DNA of 64,000 nt from JAJFJD01 sp965228975 (GTDB taxonomy: Bacteria; Pseudomonadota; Alphaproteobacteria; UBA8366). Under the pieces are notes generated by a model. The model was given only the letters and a program-made list of their open reading frames with translations. It was not told where the DNA came from and made no database searches. Location: assembly GCA_965228975.1 (NCBI GenBank), contig OZ245851.1, positions 2,418,001 through 2,482,000 on the forward strand. The letters are read 5' to 3'. Position 1 is the first letter of the stretch. Each line of letters begins with the position of its first letter. The translations under genes and the position numbers were made by a program. Positions 55,087-63,497 of this stretch are shown here, piece after piece.

Positions 55087-55721
55087 TATTCGTGCAATCC
55101 TTGATTTCCGATAATTCCATTACAACTTCAGGATATCTTCATAGGCCAAGATCGCAAGATAAAAAACCGCGCTCACCGGAAAACAGCGAACATTGTCCCC
55201 ACCCAATGCAGATATCCTGCGGATCAAAAATCGCTGGGAAATTTATCTTGCCGCTAGAATACCGGGACACCGATGCGGATCCGGCGTCGCGCCAACCTAG
55301 CGGCCGCACCACAGGATCCACCAATATGCGAAACCCGAGGAATACGGGTGTTTCCGGCTTCACGCTGCGCACATTTGGAGGCGGTCGGGTTGTCCACTTA
55401 CCGTAGTTACTTGAGCCCCTCGCTGGTCGCCTTTTCCAAACCGCTTGCAGCACCGTCGAACCGCGTTCGGCGTTTCGGCCAGGCTTTATCGTTACACGCC
55501 AAAAGCTCGCTCAACAAAAAACGACCTTACCATGCCTTGAGCCGGCAACAAGGTAATGCTCGGCCGGGAAGCGGGCGTCCCGCCGACCGCTCCGACACTA
55601 TGAAAATCGGCTCCTCCCAGCGCCCTTATCCGTTCGCGGTGCTGCGGCTCGTTGGCCGTATAAAATTCTGAGAATGCCTGCCGCTTCGACTATTTTTCTG
55701 ATTGGGATTGAGGTTTAATTC
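55087..55721. other. Gene-poor intergenic stretch
   Basis: 635 bp with no reading frame that I can support. A 132-codon plus-strand frame (55273-55671) is rich in Arg/Pro/Ser and ends YPFAVLRLVGRIKF; it has no ribosome binding site and may be a decayed remnant. It separates the protease from the sulfur-oxidation region. Confidence 0.55.
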
Positions 55722-56471
55722 TTAGCCGAACCGAAGAAAAATCAGCCGGTCCAAGGGTCTGAGCTCGCGAAGGATATTGATAAAACGGCGGCGTTGTTTC
55801 TTATCCGTCGCATCCCAAAGGGTCTGAACCGACTTTTGCGCCGCGTCAAACATGCGATTGAACTCATCGCGTTTCTTGTAATCCGCCGGCGCGTCCTTGC
55901 GGCACTTTAGCAAGATGTACTCGTAGACGGCGGCTTTATGTTTGACCTTATTCACCTGTGCAAGATCATTGAAATCCGGTGGATTATGGCGATACGGCCA
56001 TATCTTTTTCATTTGCATATTCAATTCATCGATACAGTCCGAGAAAACGTAAACTCCGTTTCGTCGGCGCAGCGCCGAAAGCAAATCCCGTATCGGCCGC
56101 AGTGTCTTTCTGGCGGCTTCCGGACCGTTCTTGTCCAACGCATCGAACCCGCGGTCGACAATGTTCGTTACCTCGCCGAACGTGGCCACCCATTGCGGAT
56201 CACTCGAAAAACTATCCGGCGGATTGTCCTTCCACTTTTTTTCGATGGCTAGCCACGCGTCCTTGAACAAGTCCAGCTCGAATGCCCCCGGATCACCATT
56301 CTTGCGTCTGAAATAAAACAAGGCGCCACGATAATTCGCGAATGCCTGCGCAACATCTTGGTTGAAGTCATGCGTACTCCCCGCATCGGCCTTGAATGTA
56401 GAGCCCCATGTCACAATCAAAACGGCAAGCGTCGCTTTCAACAGACCCGTCCACACATGCTTCCCAACCAT
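55722..56471 (-). CDS. Putative periplasmic protein of unknown function, divergent from soxW
   Basis: 249 residues. A signal peptide (LLKATLAVLIVTWGSTFKADA) is cleaved near residue 30, so periplasmic. The mature part is helical and strongly charged, with FDALDKNGPEAARKTLRPIR in the middle, and two isolated Cys (DCIDEL and LKCRKD). No CxxCH, so not a cytochrome despite the helical-bundle look. It shares a promoter region holding an ATTC-N8-GAAT site with soxW, so it may be co-induced with sulfur genes. No family recognised. Confidence 0.72.
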   Translation of the reverse strand: MVGKHVWTGLLKATLAVLIVTWGSTFKADAGSTHDFNQDVAQAFANYRGALFYFRRKNGDPGAFELDLFKDAWLAIEKKWKDNPPDSFSSDPQWVATFGEVTNIVDRGFDALDKNGPEAARKTLRPIRDLLSALRRRNGVYVFSDCIDELNMQMKKIWPYRHNPPDFNDLAQVNKVKHKAAVYEYILLKCRKDAPADYKKRDEFNRMFDAAQKSVQTLWDATDKKQRRRFINILRELRPLDRLIFLRFG

Positions 56472-56530
56472 TTTATTTTCCCGCCTCGGATCGCAAGGTT
56501 GATGTTTCGTCGAAAGAGCGATTTCGATAT

Positions 56531-56546
56531 ATTCGAAAATTAGAAT
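56531..56546. promoter_or_regulatory. SqrR-type operator (ATTC-N8-GAAT) in the soxW divergent region
   Basis: ATTC-GAAAATTA-GAAT is an exact match to the SqrR/BigR-type consensus ATTC-N8-GAAT. It lies 19 bp upstream of the soxW start and 60 bp upstream of the divergent periplasmic protein gene. Confidence 0.6.
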
Positions 56547-56564
56547 GTGAAGGATGTATTAATC

Positions 56565-57179
56565 ATGCAACTTCGTAAAGTACGACGATTCAATCTGCCG
56601 GCATTCGTCGCTGCATTGTTCTGCGTATCCGTGGCCGTCGCGAAGGACTTGCCGGAACCCGAGTTGACGGACGACGGTCTGTATACGCAACCCTGGTTCA
56701 TCAACAGTTTCCTGGACCTGAAAGAGGATCTCGCGGACGCCAAGAGTGAGGGAAAGACCCTTGCGGTCCTCTGGGAATTGAAGGGGTGTCCCTATTGCAA
56801 GGTGCTGCACACAACGAATTTCGTGCGGCCGGAAATCCTCGAGTTGATGCGCAGCAAATTCACGGTTCTGCAACTCAACTATCTGGGCGGCCGTCAGGTC
56901 ATCGATTTTGACGGGGAAGAAATCAGCGAAAAGAAACTCGCCCGAAAGCATGGCGTGCGGTTTACGCCGACCATCCAATTTTTCGGACCCGATTCGGACG
57001 GTAAGAACGGCGCAAAGAAGGAAATATTCCGTATGGCCGGCTACTACAAACCGTTCCACTTTCTCGCGATGCTGGAGTTCATTGACGAAGGCGCCTATCG
57101 AAATACGCCCTTCCGCAAATTCCTCTCGAGCAAGGCAAAAGCCATGCAAGCCAAAGGCGTCGACATCAACGCCTGGTAG
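56565..57179 (+). CDS. soxW: SoxW-like periplasmic thioredoxin
   Basis: 204 residues. Signal peptide (FNLPAFVAALFCVSVAVA), then a thioredoxin fold with C75-P-Y-C78 in ELKGCPYCKVLHTTN and the cis-Pro in VRFTPTIQFFG. SoxW-type proteins keep cysteines of periplasmic sulfur-oxidation proteins reduced. The ATG at 56565 has AAGGA ten bases upstream. It converges on fccB. A second thioredoxin (SoxS-like) lies at 61590. Confidence 0.85.
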   Translation: MQLRKVRRFNLPAFVAALFCVSVAVAKDLPEPELTDDGLYTQPWFINSFLDLKEDLADAKSEGKTLAVLWELKGCPYCKVLHTTNFVRPEILELMRSKFTVLQLNYLGGRQVIDFDGEEISEKKLARKHGVRFTPTIQFFGPDSDGKNGAKKEIFRMAGYYKPFHFLAMLEFIDEGAYRNTPFRKFLSSKAKAMQAKGVDINAW

Positions 57180-57244
57180 GCCAACGATACTGCCGCGCCG
57201 CAGCGGATAATCGTGAAAGCCCTAAAGCCGGCAACCGCTTTCGG

Positions 57245-58519
57245 CTATCCCCAAATATCGTTCGCAATGGAGCGATACCAACCGTCGGCATACAACGCTT
57301 CTTGCTTCCGGAAAGTATCGTCGGTGCCGGACGGGCTTAGACCACCCGATCCTTTGATCTTGATGATCTTGCCGCCCTCATAGCCATACACCATCGCAAC
57401 CGAGATGCCGTAGTCCGGCGAGACGAGGCTGTAGCAGGTGTTGACGAACTTAGGCTGTCCCGGCGCTTTCCCCCCCAGCAGGCCAGCCACCGCGGCGGCA
57501 CAGACCTTGGCTTGTGTGGAGGCCGCGAAACCGGATTTGGGCATGGGCGCGGCAATCGACGCATCGCCGATGACATGCACACCTTTTTGCAGGGTCGATT
57601 CAAACGTCTTCTGATCAACCGGGCACCATCTTGTGGCATCGGTCAATCCAGAGTCCCTGGCAATCTTGCCGGCCTGCTGCGGCGGGATAAAATTGATCAC
57701 ATCGCCTTTGTAATTGTCGAAATCGCCATGCAGCGTCATGTTCTTGACATCGACCCGCTGAACCACACCGTCATTGTCGACATTGCGGTAGTCGATCATG
57801 CCCTTGTAGAGCTTGTCCCAACCCTCCTTGAACAGTCCCTGCTTTGAGAATTTCTTCTTCGGATCGAGCACGATTATCTTCGACTTCGGTTTGTGCTGCT
57901 TGAAATAGTGAGCAACCAGACTGATCCGCTCGCCAGGACCGGGCGGGCAGCGGAAAGGATTGACCGGCGGTGAAATGATGAAGGTGCCGCCGTCGTCCAT
58001 CGCCTCCAATTGCTTGCGCAGCAGCGTGGTTTGCGGCCCCGCTTTCCAGGCATGCGGAATCTTATCGATATCCTTCTCACCCATACCTTTCACCGCGTCC
58101 CATCGGAAATCGATCCCGGGCGACACGATGCAGCGATCGAACGGCAAGGAGGCGCCGTTCTTCAACATGACCATCTTCTTGGCGCCATCGACGGAAACCG
58201 CCCAATCGTGAACGACATTGACGCCCAAACGCTTCAACCCATCGTAGGATTGCGTAATGAAATCCATCGAATTGAAGCCACCGATGACCGTATTGGAAAA
58301 GGGGCAGGTCAGGAAACGTTGCGACGGCTCCACAAGCGTCACGTCGATGCTTGAATCGAAGCCCTTCAGATAACGGGCGGCTGTCGCTCCGCCGAAGCCA
58401 CCGCCGATAACGACGACTTTCGCTGTCGACGCCGACACAATGGCCGGCGACATGACACCTACGGCGGCGGCCGCGCCCAATGTTTGATTGAAACCCCGTC
58501 TCGAAACGTTACGCATCAC
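57245..58519 (-). CDS. fccB: Flavocytochrome c sulfide dehydrogenase, flavoprotein subunit
   Basis: 424 residues. Tat signal SRRGFNQTLG (6-15), FAD-binding VVVIGGGFGGATAARYL (35-51), C191 in FRCPPGPGERISL and C362 in NTCYSLVSPDYG, which match the disulfide next to the flavin in FccB. Oxidises sulfide to sulfur or polysulfide in the periplasm and passes electrons to the cytochrome subunit encoded 8 bp upstream. Full length. Confidence 0.93.
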   Translation of the reverse strand: MMRNVSRRGFNQTLGAAAAVGVMSPAIVSASTAKVVVIGGGFGGATAARYLKGFDSSIDVTLVEPSQRFLTCPFSNTVIGGFNSMDFITQSYDGLKRLGVNVVHDWAVSVDGAKKMVMLKNGASLPFDRCIVSPGIDFRWDAVKGMGEKDIDKIPHAWKAGPQTTLLRKQLEAMDDGGTFIISPPVNPFRCPPGPGERISLVAHYFKQHKPKSKIIVLDPKKKFSKQGLFKEGWDKLYKGMIDYRNVDNDGVVQRVDVKNMTLHGDFDNYKGDVINFIPPQQAGKIARDSGLTDATRWCPVDQKTFESTLQKGVHVIGDASIAAPMPKSGFAASTQAKVCAAAVAGLLGGKAPGQPKFVNTCYSLVSPDYGISVAMVYGYEGGKIIKIKGSGGLSPSGTDDTFRKQEALYADGWYRSIANDIWG

Positions 58520-58527
58520 GCCCTCCC

Positions 58528-58833
58528 CTACTTCAAGCTCGAAAAATAGTTCGACAGCGATTTGATTTCCGTCGGCGTAAAGCCTTTTGCGATGCGGTTC
58601 ATGACCGTTCCCTGGCGCTTATCCTCCCGGAAAGCGATCAGCATCGTCTCGATATAACTCGCCGGCTTACCCTTGATACTGGGCATCGCCCCGATGCTGT
58701 TGCCTTGGGCACCATGGCAGGAAAAGCACGTATTCGCCAGGATCGGCGAGGAGGCCTGATCCGCGCTCGCGGGCAACGGGCTCACGGCGAGCACAAATCC
58801 AACGGCTGGAACCAAAAGAAGTCTGAACCTCAT
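58528..58833 (-). CDS. fccA: Cytochrome c subunit of flavocytochrome c sulfide dehydrogenase
   Basis: 101 residues. Signal peptide (LLLVPAVGFVLAVSPLPASA), one haem site C36-x2-C39-H40 (NTCFSCHGAQG), and Met residues in the C-terminal half as the likely sixth ligand. Monohaem FccA. The ATG at 58833 follows GGGAGGGCAG. Together with FccB it forms the periplasmic sulfide-oxidising enzyme. The 115 bp upstream contain CACAT-N14-ATGTG, a possible control site. Confidence 0.9.
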   Translation of the reverse strand: MRFRLLLVPAVGFVLAVSPLPASADQASSPILANTCFSCHGAQGNSIGAMPSIKGKPASYIETMLIAFREDKRQGTVMNRIAKGFTPTEIKSLSNYFSSLK

Positions 58834-58947
58834 CCTGCCCTCCCCATTCGGTCGATCAAGTACATCCACACATTCGATTTTTAGTGTATGTGCGTTGCCG
58901 ACCATTGGCGAGTCGATTCAACGGCCACAGACGAATAACGACGCTTG

Positions 58948-60498
58948 TTAATCGCCAAGAAACCACAGGCGGCTCATCAAACGATCGATCGGCGCAAAAT
59001 CATCCGTAAGAAAAACACCCAAACGGTCGATCCGTTCCGGCCTCAACCCGATGCGCCACCATGAACGCGCCTGTCCCCGGGTCGCCTCGAATTCGCGCGG
59101 CAGGCCCGAGGCGTGCATCGCCGCATAGACGATGAAGGTAGCGCGGCGGGCGCCCTGCAAATCGTCGGGTGCAGTCCAGACTTCGACGGCCGTGAACCGC
59201 TCTCGCAAGGTTGCAACGAGACTCGCCAACAATCGCGGTTGTGCCGGGTCGTCGACGACATTAAGGACATAAAAGCCTTTCGGCGACAGCCGCGAAATCA
59301 CCAGTTGATGAAACTCGTCCGTGATCAAATGCGCAGGAATCGCGATATCGTGGAACGCATCGCCGAAGATAACGTCGAACCGTCGCTGTTTCGATTCCAA
59401 CGCCAAGGCGACCCGCCCGTCGGCATTCTTCACCGTGACGTTGGGACCCGTTTTAAACCATAGTTCCTGTTCCGCCAGTTGCGTCACCTTCGGATCGATT
59501 TCAGCGATCGTCAGACGCATTTCCGGATACCGCGACAGCCATCCCCTCGGAAGCGTATAACCGCCGCCGCCGATAAAGAATGCAGAGAAGGAGCCGTCTG
59601 CAAATTTTCGTCGGGCGATTTCGTCAACCAGATGGACATAAGGACTCGCAAAGTATGCAGGATCCTTCTCGTCATTCATGCTGTGCACCAGATGATCCAA
59701 TGCCAGCAGGCGCGAAGGCCGACCGGTGATTCCGTCCGCCGGGTCGATACGGATGCAGTAATACTGGCTCTCCCACTCGCATGGGATGGCGAATGCCGCC
59801 GGCGCCAGCCCAGACACCGCCGCATAGCCCATCACGCCGCCCGCAAACAATCCAAGCACCCGAGCCAATGGTTTTGTCAGGAAGATTGCAGCCAGCAAGA
59901 CATTGACCGCGGCGACCATCCAAATGGTTCCGACCGAGCCGATTTGAGAAATAAAGAAAAACCCGGCCAGGAATGTGCCGAGAATGCTCCCGATGGCCCC
60001 AGCCGCCAGCATCTGACCGATATACCGGCCTTTTCCGCTGCCGCCCATTTGCACGACATGTGTCGTGGCAAGCGGTTGCACGACGCCCGCCGCCAGGCTT
60101 GGCAGCAGAAATGCAGAAACCGCCGTCAACAGGATCGATACGGCGAGCGGATTCTGATCACCGGCAATTGACAGCGCAACGATACGGGTGATGGGTAGGA
60201 TCATCACCGTCAAGACCGCGCCAACCAAAAAGGCGACACCGATAACGAGCTTCAATGATTTCGCGAAACGATCGGCTAACACACCGCCGAGCCAATGCCC
60301 GACCGCCAGCCCGGCCAGAACGATTCCGATGATCGTGGTCCAGGTATACAAGGACATCCCGAAATACGGCGCCAACAGGCGGCCAGCGGTGATCTCCACA
60401 ATCATGGCGCCCGCGGCATTCAATGCGACCGCAACACCGAAAATCCAGTAACCTATGACTGAAATCCTATCGGCATCCGCCGACTCTCTAGACGCCAT
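58948..60498 (-). CDS. Fused membrane/spermidine synthase-like protein
   Basis: 516 residues. The N-terminal half has about seven membrane segments (GYWIFGVAVALNAAGAMIVE onwards), the C-terminal half a spermidine-synthase/methyltransferase-like fold with FFIGGGGYTLPRGWLSRYP and IAEIDPKV. Such fused proteins are common and their substrate is usually unknown; polyamine synthesis is not assured. It is divergent from the SqrR-type repressor across an inverted repeat. The start is the ATG at 60498; a GTG at 60522 is possible. Confidence 0.82.
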   Translation of the reverse strand: MASRESADADRISVIGYWIFGVAVALNAAGAMIVEITAGRLLAPYFGMSLYTWTTIIGIVLAGLAVGHWLGGVLADRFAKSLKLVIGVAFLVGAVLTVMILPITRIVALSIAGDQNPLAVSILLTAVSAFLLPSLAAGVVQPLATTHVVQMGGSGKGRYIGQMLAAGAIGSILGTFLAGFFFISQIGSVGTIWMVAAVNVLLAAIFLTKPLARVLGLFAGGVMGYAAVSGLAPAAFAIPCEWESQYYCIRIDPADGITGRPSRLLALDHLVHSMNDEKDPAYFASPYVHLVDEIARRKFADGSFSAFFIGGGGYTLPRGWLSRYPEMRLTIAEIDPKVTQLAEQELWFKTGPNVTVKNADGRVALALESKQRRFDVIFGDAFHDIAIPAHLITDEFHQLVISRLSPKGFYVLNVVDDPAQPRLLASLVATLRERFTAVEVWTAPDDLQGARRATFIVYAAMHASGLPREFEATRGQARSWWRIGLRPERIDRLGVFLTDDFAPIDRLMSRLWFLGD

Positions 60499-60618
60499 TA
60501 CGTCGCCTGCCGAACGCGGCACGCCAAGCCGGATCGCGAAACTGCATTGGATGGAACACTGAACTCGACATTTTCCGATTAACCTGGAATAGTCCCGCTC
60601 ACTTGACGGTATTTGATA

Positions 60619-60635
60619 GAATATGCTGGATATTC
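60619..60635. promoter_or_regulatory. Inverted repeat upstream of the SqrR/BigR-type repressor
   Basis: GAATAT-N5-ATATTC, perfect 6-base arms, 42 bp upstream of the repressor start. Its half-sites resemble those of the ATTC/GAAT sites near soxW and tusA/soxT but in the opposite order. A likely autoregulatory site. Confidence 0.5.
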
Positions 60636-60676
60636 CAGCGTCCGGCTAGTTTCCGATAAGAGGAAGAGGTTTCCGC

Positions 60677-61033
60677 ATGGCGAAGCGCCAGCAAGCTGTC
60701 CTAAATGCACAACGCGCCAGCGCGCTGCTCAAGAGTATGTGCAACGAGCACCGTCTCTTGATCCTATGCCAACTCGTACCCGGCGAGAAAACCGTATCCG
60801 AGCTTCAAGAAATCTCCGGCCAACGGCAAACCGCGGTCTCGCAACACCTGGCCCGCTTGCGGAAAGACGATTTGGTGGACACGCGGCGCGACGGCAAGAA
60901 CATCTATTATTCTCTTTCCGGCAACGAGGTAATCGCCGTCTTGGAAACGCTTTACGGGCTCTATTGCGATACGGAAGCGAAATTGACCCTGAACGCTATG
61001 AGCGACAAAGCAAGGGTCGTTTCCCTCCGTTAG
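60677..61033 (+). CDS. ArsR-family persulfide-type repressor (SqrR/BigR-like)
   Basis: 118 residues with the winged HTH TAVSQHLARLRKDDLVDTRR (52-71). C31 in LILCQL and C97 in LYGLYCDTEA sit where SqrR/BigR carry the two cysteines that form a tetrasulfide link on exposure to sulfide. No metal-binding ELCVCDL motif, which argues against arsenic or cadmium sensing. It lies within fcc, sox and tusA genes and should derepress them when sulfide or thiosulfate is present. Confidence 0.88.
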   Translation: MAKRQQAVLNAQRASALLKSMCNEHRLLILCQLVPGEKTVSELQEISGQRQTAVSQHLARLRKDDLVDTRRDGKNIYYSLSGNEVIAVLETLYGLYCDTEAKLTLNAMSDKARVVSLR

Positions 61034-61049
61034 ACGCCCCCTCTTCCAA

Positions 61050-61553
61050 TCAGAAATCCAACCGGTCCTGGATCTTCTCGATACCCTCTTTGGCGCAATC
61101 CTCATCGGCCTTTCCGCCCGGTGCGCCGGACACGCCAACCGCACCTACGAGTGCACCGGCCGCACGGACCATCACGCCGCCGCCGATCATGATCACACCG
61201 GGAATGTTCCGAACGCCGGACGCCTCTTTGCCGGCCTGCGTTAGCTCGGCCATTTCGAGCGTATCGGTGCGGAAGCTGATCGCTGTGTAGGCCTTAAGCC
61301 GCGCGGTCTCGGGCGTATGCGGGCCTGCAAACCGGTCCCGCAACAACACTTGTAAAACACCACTGCGGTCAACGACCGCGACGGTTACCTGGAAGTCGGC
61401 CTTTCGGCAAGCATCGAGCGTCGCTTTTGCCAATTCCATCGCCAATTCCGGCGTAAGCGATCTGGATGTAACGAGGTTTTCAGACGCCGCGGCCCCGTTC
61501 GACAGAAACCCCGCTAAAATGGTCGCAACCATGGCCAAACATTTCATACGCAT
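61050..61553 (-). CDS. HbpS/GlcG-like haem-binding family protein, secreted
   Basis: 167 residues. Signal peptide (AMVATILAGFLSNGAAA), then the GlcG/HbpS fold: VTVAVVDRSGVLQVLLRD, then GVIMIGGGVMVRAAGALVGA and GVSGAPGGKADEDCAKEG. It is last in a tusA-soxS-hbpS-like unit and 17 bp from the convergent repressor. The presence in a sulfur cluster is common, though its role there is unclear: haem storage or redox sensing is possible. Confidence 0.85.
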   Translation of the reverse strand: MRMKCLAMVATILAGFLSNGAAASENLVTSRSLTPELAMELAKATLDACRKADFQVTVAVVDRSGVLQVLLRDRFAGPHTPETARLKAYTAISFRTDTLEMAELTQAGKEASGVRNIPGVIMIGGGVMVRAAGALVGAVGVSGAPGGKADEDCAKEGIEKIQDRLDF

Positions 61554-61589
61554 ACGTGCGGCTCCCTATTTCTCTATCGTCGCCAAGCT

Positions 61590-62048
61590 TCAGCGTGACG
61601 ACGTGCTAGTTTTCTCGTCTCCAGGATCGAGAGTTTTGATTATTTCCTCCAGATAACCCCAGAAAAACAATTCATCTATGTACCCTGTCATTCGACCAAC
61701 TTCGCGTTGACCATCGACAACGACGAATGTCGGCGAGTACCGGATACCTTTGATGTGCCGTAGATCCATCGGCCGTTCGGCATCCATATCCACCCGCCGC
61801 AGTGGCGCGATTTTTCCCAACTCCGTCTCGGCATAAATTTCACCGACCTGAGAGTTCCATAACGCGCAGTATTCGCACCCTTCCGTTTCGAACATGACCA
61901 ACTCGGCGGACAGGCCATGCGCAAGCGGAGCGACCGTGAGCAAAGCCGCAATCAACAGCGCCTCGGCGTGCAACCGCTTGAAGACCTTAATTCTTCCTAA
62001 GCAAAAACCGAAAGACACCGTCCGTCTCGTTCCATTCGACAAGTTCAT
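61590..62048 (-). CDS. soxS: SoxS-like periplasmic thioredoxin
   Basis: 152 residues. A hydrophobic signal (LLIAALLTVAPLAHG) and C58-x2-C61 in FETEGCEYCALWN, followed by YSPTFVVVDGQREVGRMTGY, match SoxS. It reduces the SoxYZ carrier and prevents its inactivation. The start at 62048 overlaps tusA by 62 bp; a later start (for example a TTG giving HAEALLIAALL) may be the real one. Confidence 0.85.
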   Translation of the reverse strand: MNLSNGTRRTVSFGFCLGRIKVFKRLHAEALLIAALLTVAPLAHGLSAELVMFETEGCEYCALWNSQVGEIYAETELGKIAPLRRVDMDAERPMDLRHIKGIRYSPTFVVVDGQREVGRMTGYIDELFFWGYLEEIIKTLDPGDEKTSTSSR

Positions 62049-62211
62049 GACCGGTGGAGCGACTGAAGGCTTCGAAGTCTTGGACGGCGGCTGGATCGGT
62101 CGCCAAAACCTCCATCTCTTCGCCGACCTCGATTAGCGCGATCGCTTTCTTTGTCTTTAATATTGGCAATGGGCAGTTCATGCCCTTCGTATCCAACGTG
62201 TGGCTCGCCAT
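61987..62211 (-). CDS. tusA: TusA-family sulfurtransferase
   Basis: 74 residues. C13-P-L-P in GMNCPLPILKTKKAI is the sulfur-carrying motif. The ATG at 62211 has GGAGAGGG close upstream. TusA proteins pass persulfide sulfur in the cytoplasm; copies located in sulfur-oxidation clusters feed the sHdr or Dsr systems. First gene of tusA-soxS-hbpS-like, with a divergent promoter shared with the YeeE/SoxT gene. Confidence 0.9.
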   Translation of the reverse strand: MASHTLDTKGMNCPLPILKTKKAIALIEVGEEMEVLATDPAAVQDFEAFSRSTGHELVEWNETDGVFRFLLRKN

Positions 62212-62299
62212 TACCCTCTCCATAGTTAGGCAAATTTTCTTTTTTTTGTTCGTTGCTCGTCCTTGCCGTTTTTTTTAGCACTAAATTGGTGAAATACAT

Positions 62300-62315
62300 A
62301 TTCAAAAAATGTAAT
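62300..62315. promoter_or_regulatory. SqrR-type operator (ATTC-N8-TAAT) between tusA and soxT
   Basis: ATTC-AAAAAATG-TAAT differs by one base from ATTC-N8-GAAT and lies in the AT-rich divergent promoter region, 39 bp upstream of the transporter start and 89 bp upstream of the tusA start. Confidence 0.5.
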
Positions 62316-62353
62316 GTGATTGTGATTGGGATACATTGAGAGGCGCCGAAACG

Positions 62354-63451
62354 ATGGAAGAACTGCCCCTTACAACGACAATTGGAATCCTTGGCTTCCT
62401 TTTGGGGTGCGTTTTCGGCGCAACTGCCCAACGCACCAATTTCTGTACCATGGGCTCGATCTCGGACATGGTCTTTATGGGAAACTGGGACCGGTTCCGG
62501 GCTTGGTTGTTGGCCATCGCCGTAGCGATCCTCGGAACGCAAATGCTGTCCGGGTTGGGCCTTATCGACCTGACAAAATCAATTTACCTCACGCCGAACC
62601 TAGGTTGGGCCGGCGCGATCATCGGCGGCCTCCTCTTCGGCTTCGGAATGACGCTCGGCGGCGGCTGCGGCAGCAAGACGCTGGTTCGTTTAGGCGCCGG
62701 CAACTTGAAGTCGGTCGTTGTCGCACTGTTCCTCGGCATATTCGCCTATATGACTCTTCGGGGGCTCATCGGCCTTGCGAGGCTGCAGCTTGAAATCACG
62801 AATGTCGACCTGACCAGCGCCGGGCTTCAGTCGCAGAGCATTCCGGGATTGTTGGAAGCAGCCAACGTCAACGCGAATTTGGCGCAATGGATCGTCACCG
62901 CATTGTTTGTCGTCGGCTTGCTGTGGTTCTGCTTCAAGAGTGCGTCCTTCCGGGCCTCCCCGAAAAATATTGCGGGCGGATTCATAATCGGTTTGCTGAC
63001 GCCAGTCGGTTGGTACATCACCGGCGTCATCGGATACGACGAGTTCGAACCCACCGCGCTGGCCTCCGTTACATTCGTCGCACCCGTCGGCCAGAGCATT
63101 CAGTATTTGATGACATTTACCGGCGCCACGATCAGTTTTGGCATCGCAACCGTCGGCGGCGTCATTGTCGGCGCCTTCGTCGCCGCAAAAGTTTCCGGTG
63201 AATTTCGCTTCGAATCCTTTACCGACGTGAGCGATATGAAGCGCAATATGCTCGGGGGCGCCATGATGGGGTGCGGCGGCGTATTGGCCCTTGGGTGCAC
63301 AATCGGCCAGGGGATCACGGGCATGTCGACGCTCGCCATCGGATCGCTCATCGCGTTTGCATCGATCGTGACCGGCGGTGTCTACGGCATGAAATATCTT
63401 GAAGAAGGCAGCCTAGGCGGAGCGCTTAAAGCAATGGCCGGCCGGGCATAA
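62354..63451 (+). CDS. soxT: YeeE/YedE-family transporter, SoxT-like
   Basis: 365 residues, about nine or ten membrane segments. Twin Cys-Gly motifs of the family: NFCTMGSISDMV near residue 30, GGGCGSKTLVRLGAGN near 100, and GCTIGQGITGMSTL near 320. Such proteins import thiosulfate or other sulfur species; copies in sulfur-oxidation clusters are called SoxT. The ATG at 62354 is preferred over a TTG six codons earlier. It converges on the lipoate-carrier gene. Confidence 0.88.
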   Translation: MEELPLTTTIGILGFLLGCVFGATAQRTNFCTMGSISDMVFMGNWDRFRAWLLAIAVAILGTQMLSGLGLIDLTKSIYLTPNLGWAGAIIGGLLFGFGMTLGGGCGSKTLVRLGAGNLKSVVVALFLGIFAYMTLRGLIGLARLQLEITNVDLTSAGLQSQSIPGLLEAANVNANLAQWIVTALFVVGLLWFCFKSASFRASPKNIAGGFIIGLLTPVGWYITGVIGYDEFEPTALASVTFVAPVGQSIQYLMTFTGATISFGIATVGGVIVGAFVAAKVSGEFRFESFTDVSDMKRNMLGGAMMGCGGVLALGCTIGQGITGMSTLAIGSLIAFASIVTGGVYGMKYLEEGSLGGALKAMAGRA

Positions 63452-63474
63452 TCTCGCCTGAGGCGCCCGGCCGG
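63438..63474. terminator. Long GC-rich stem-loop between soxT and the lipoate-carrier gene
   Basis: CCGGCCGGGC and GCCCGGCCGG form a perfect 10-bp stem with a 17-base loop, spanning the soxT stop codon. There is no T-tract on either side, so it may act as an mRNA-stabilising or bidirectional stop element. Confidence 0.45.
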
Positions 63475-63497
63475 ACAGGCCGGCTATCCGCCGTCGG

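Noticed and set aside
55273..55671. 132-codon plus-strand frame in the protease/sulfur gap
   Set aside because: Low-complexity composition and no ribosome binding site; at best a decayed remnant.
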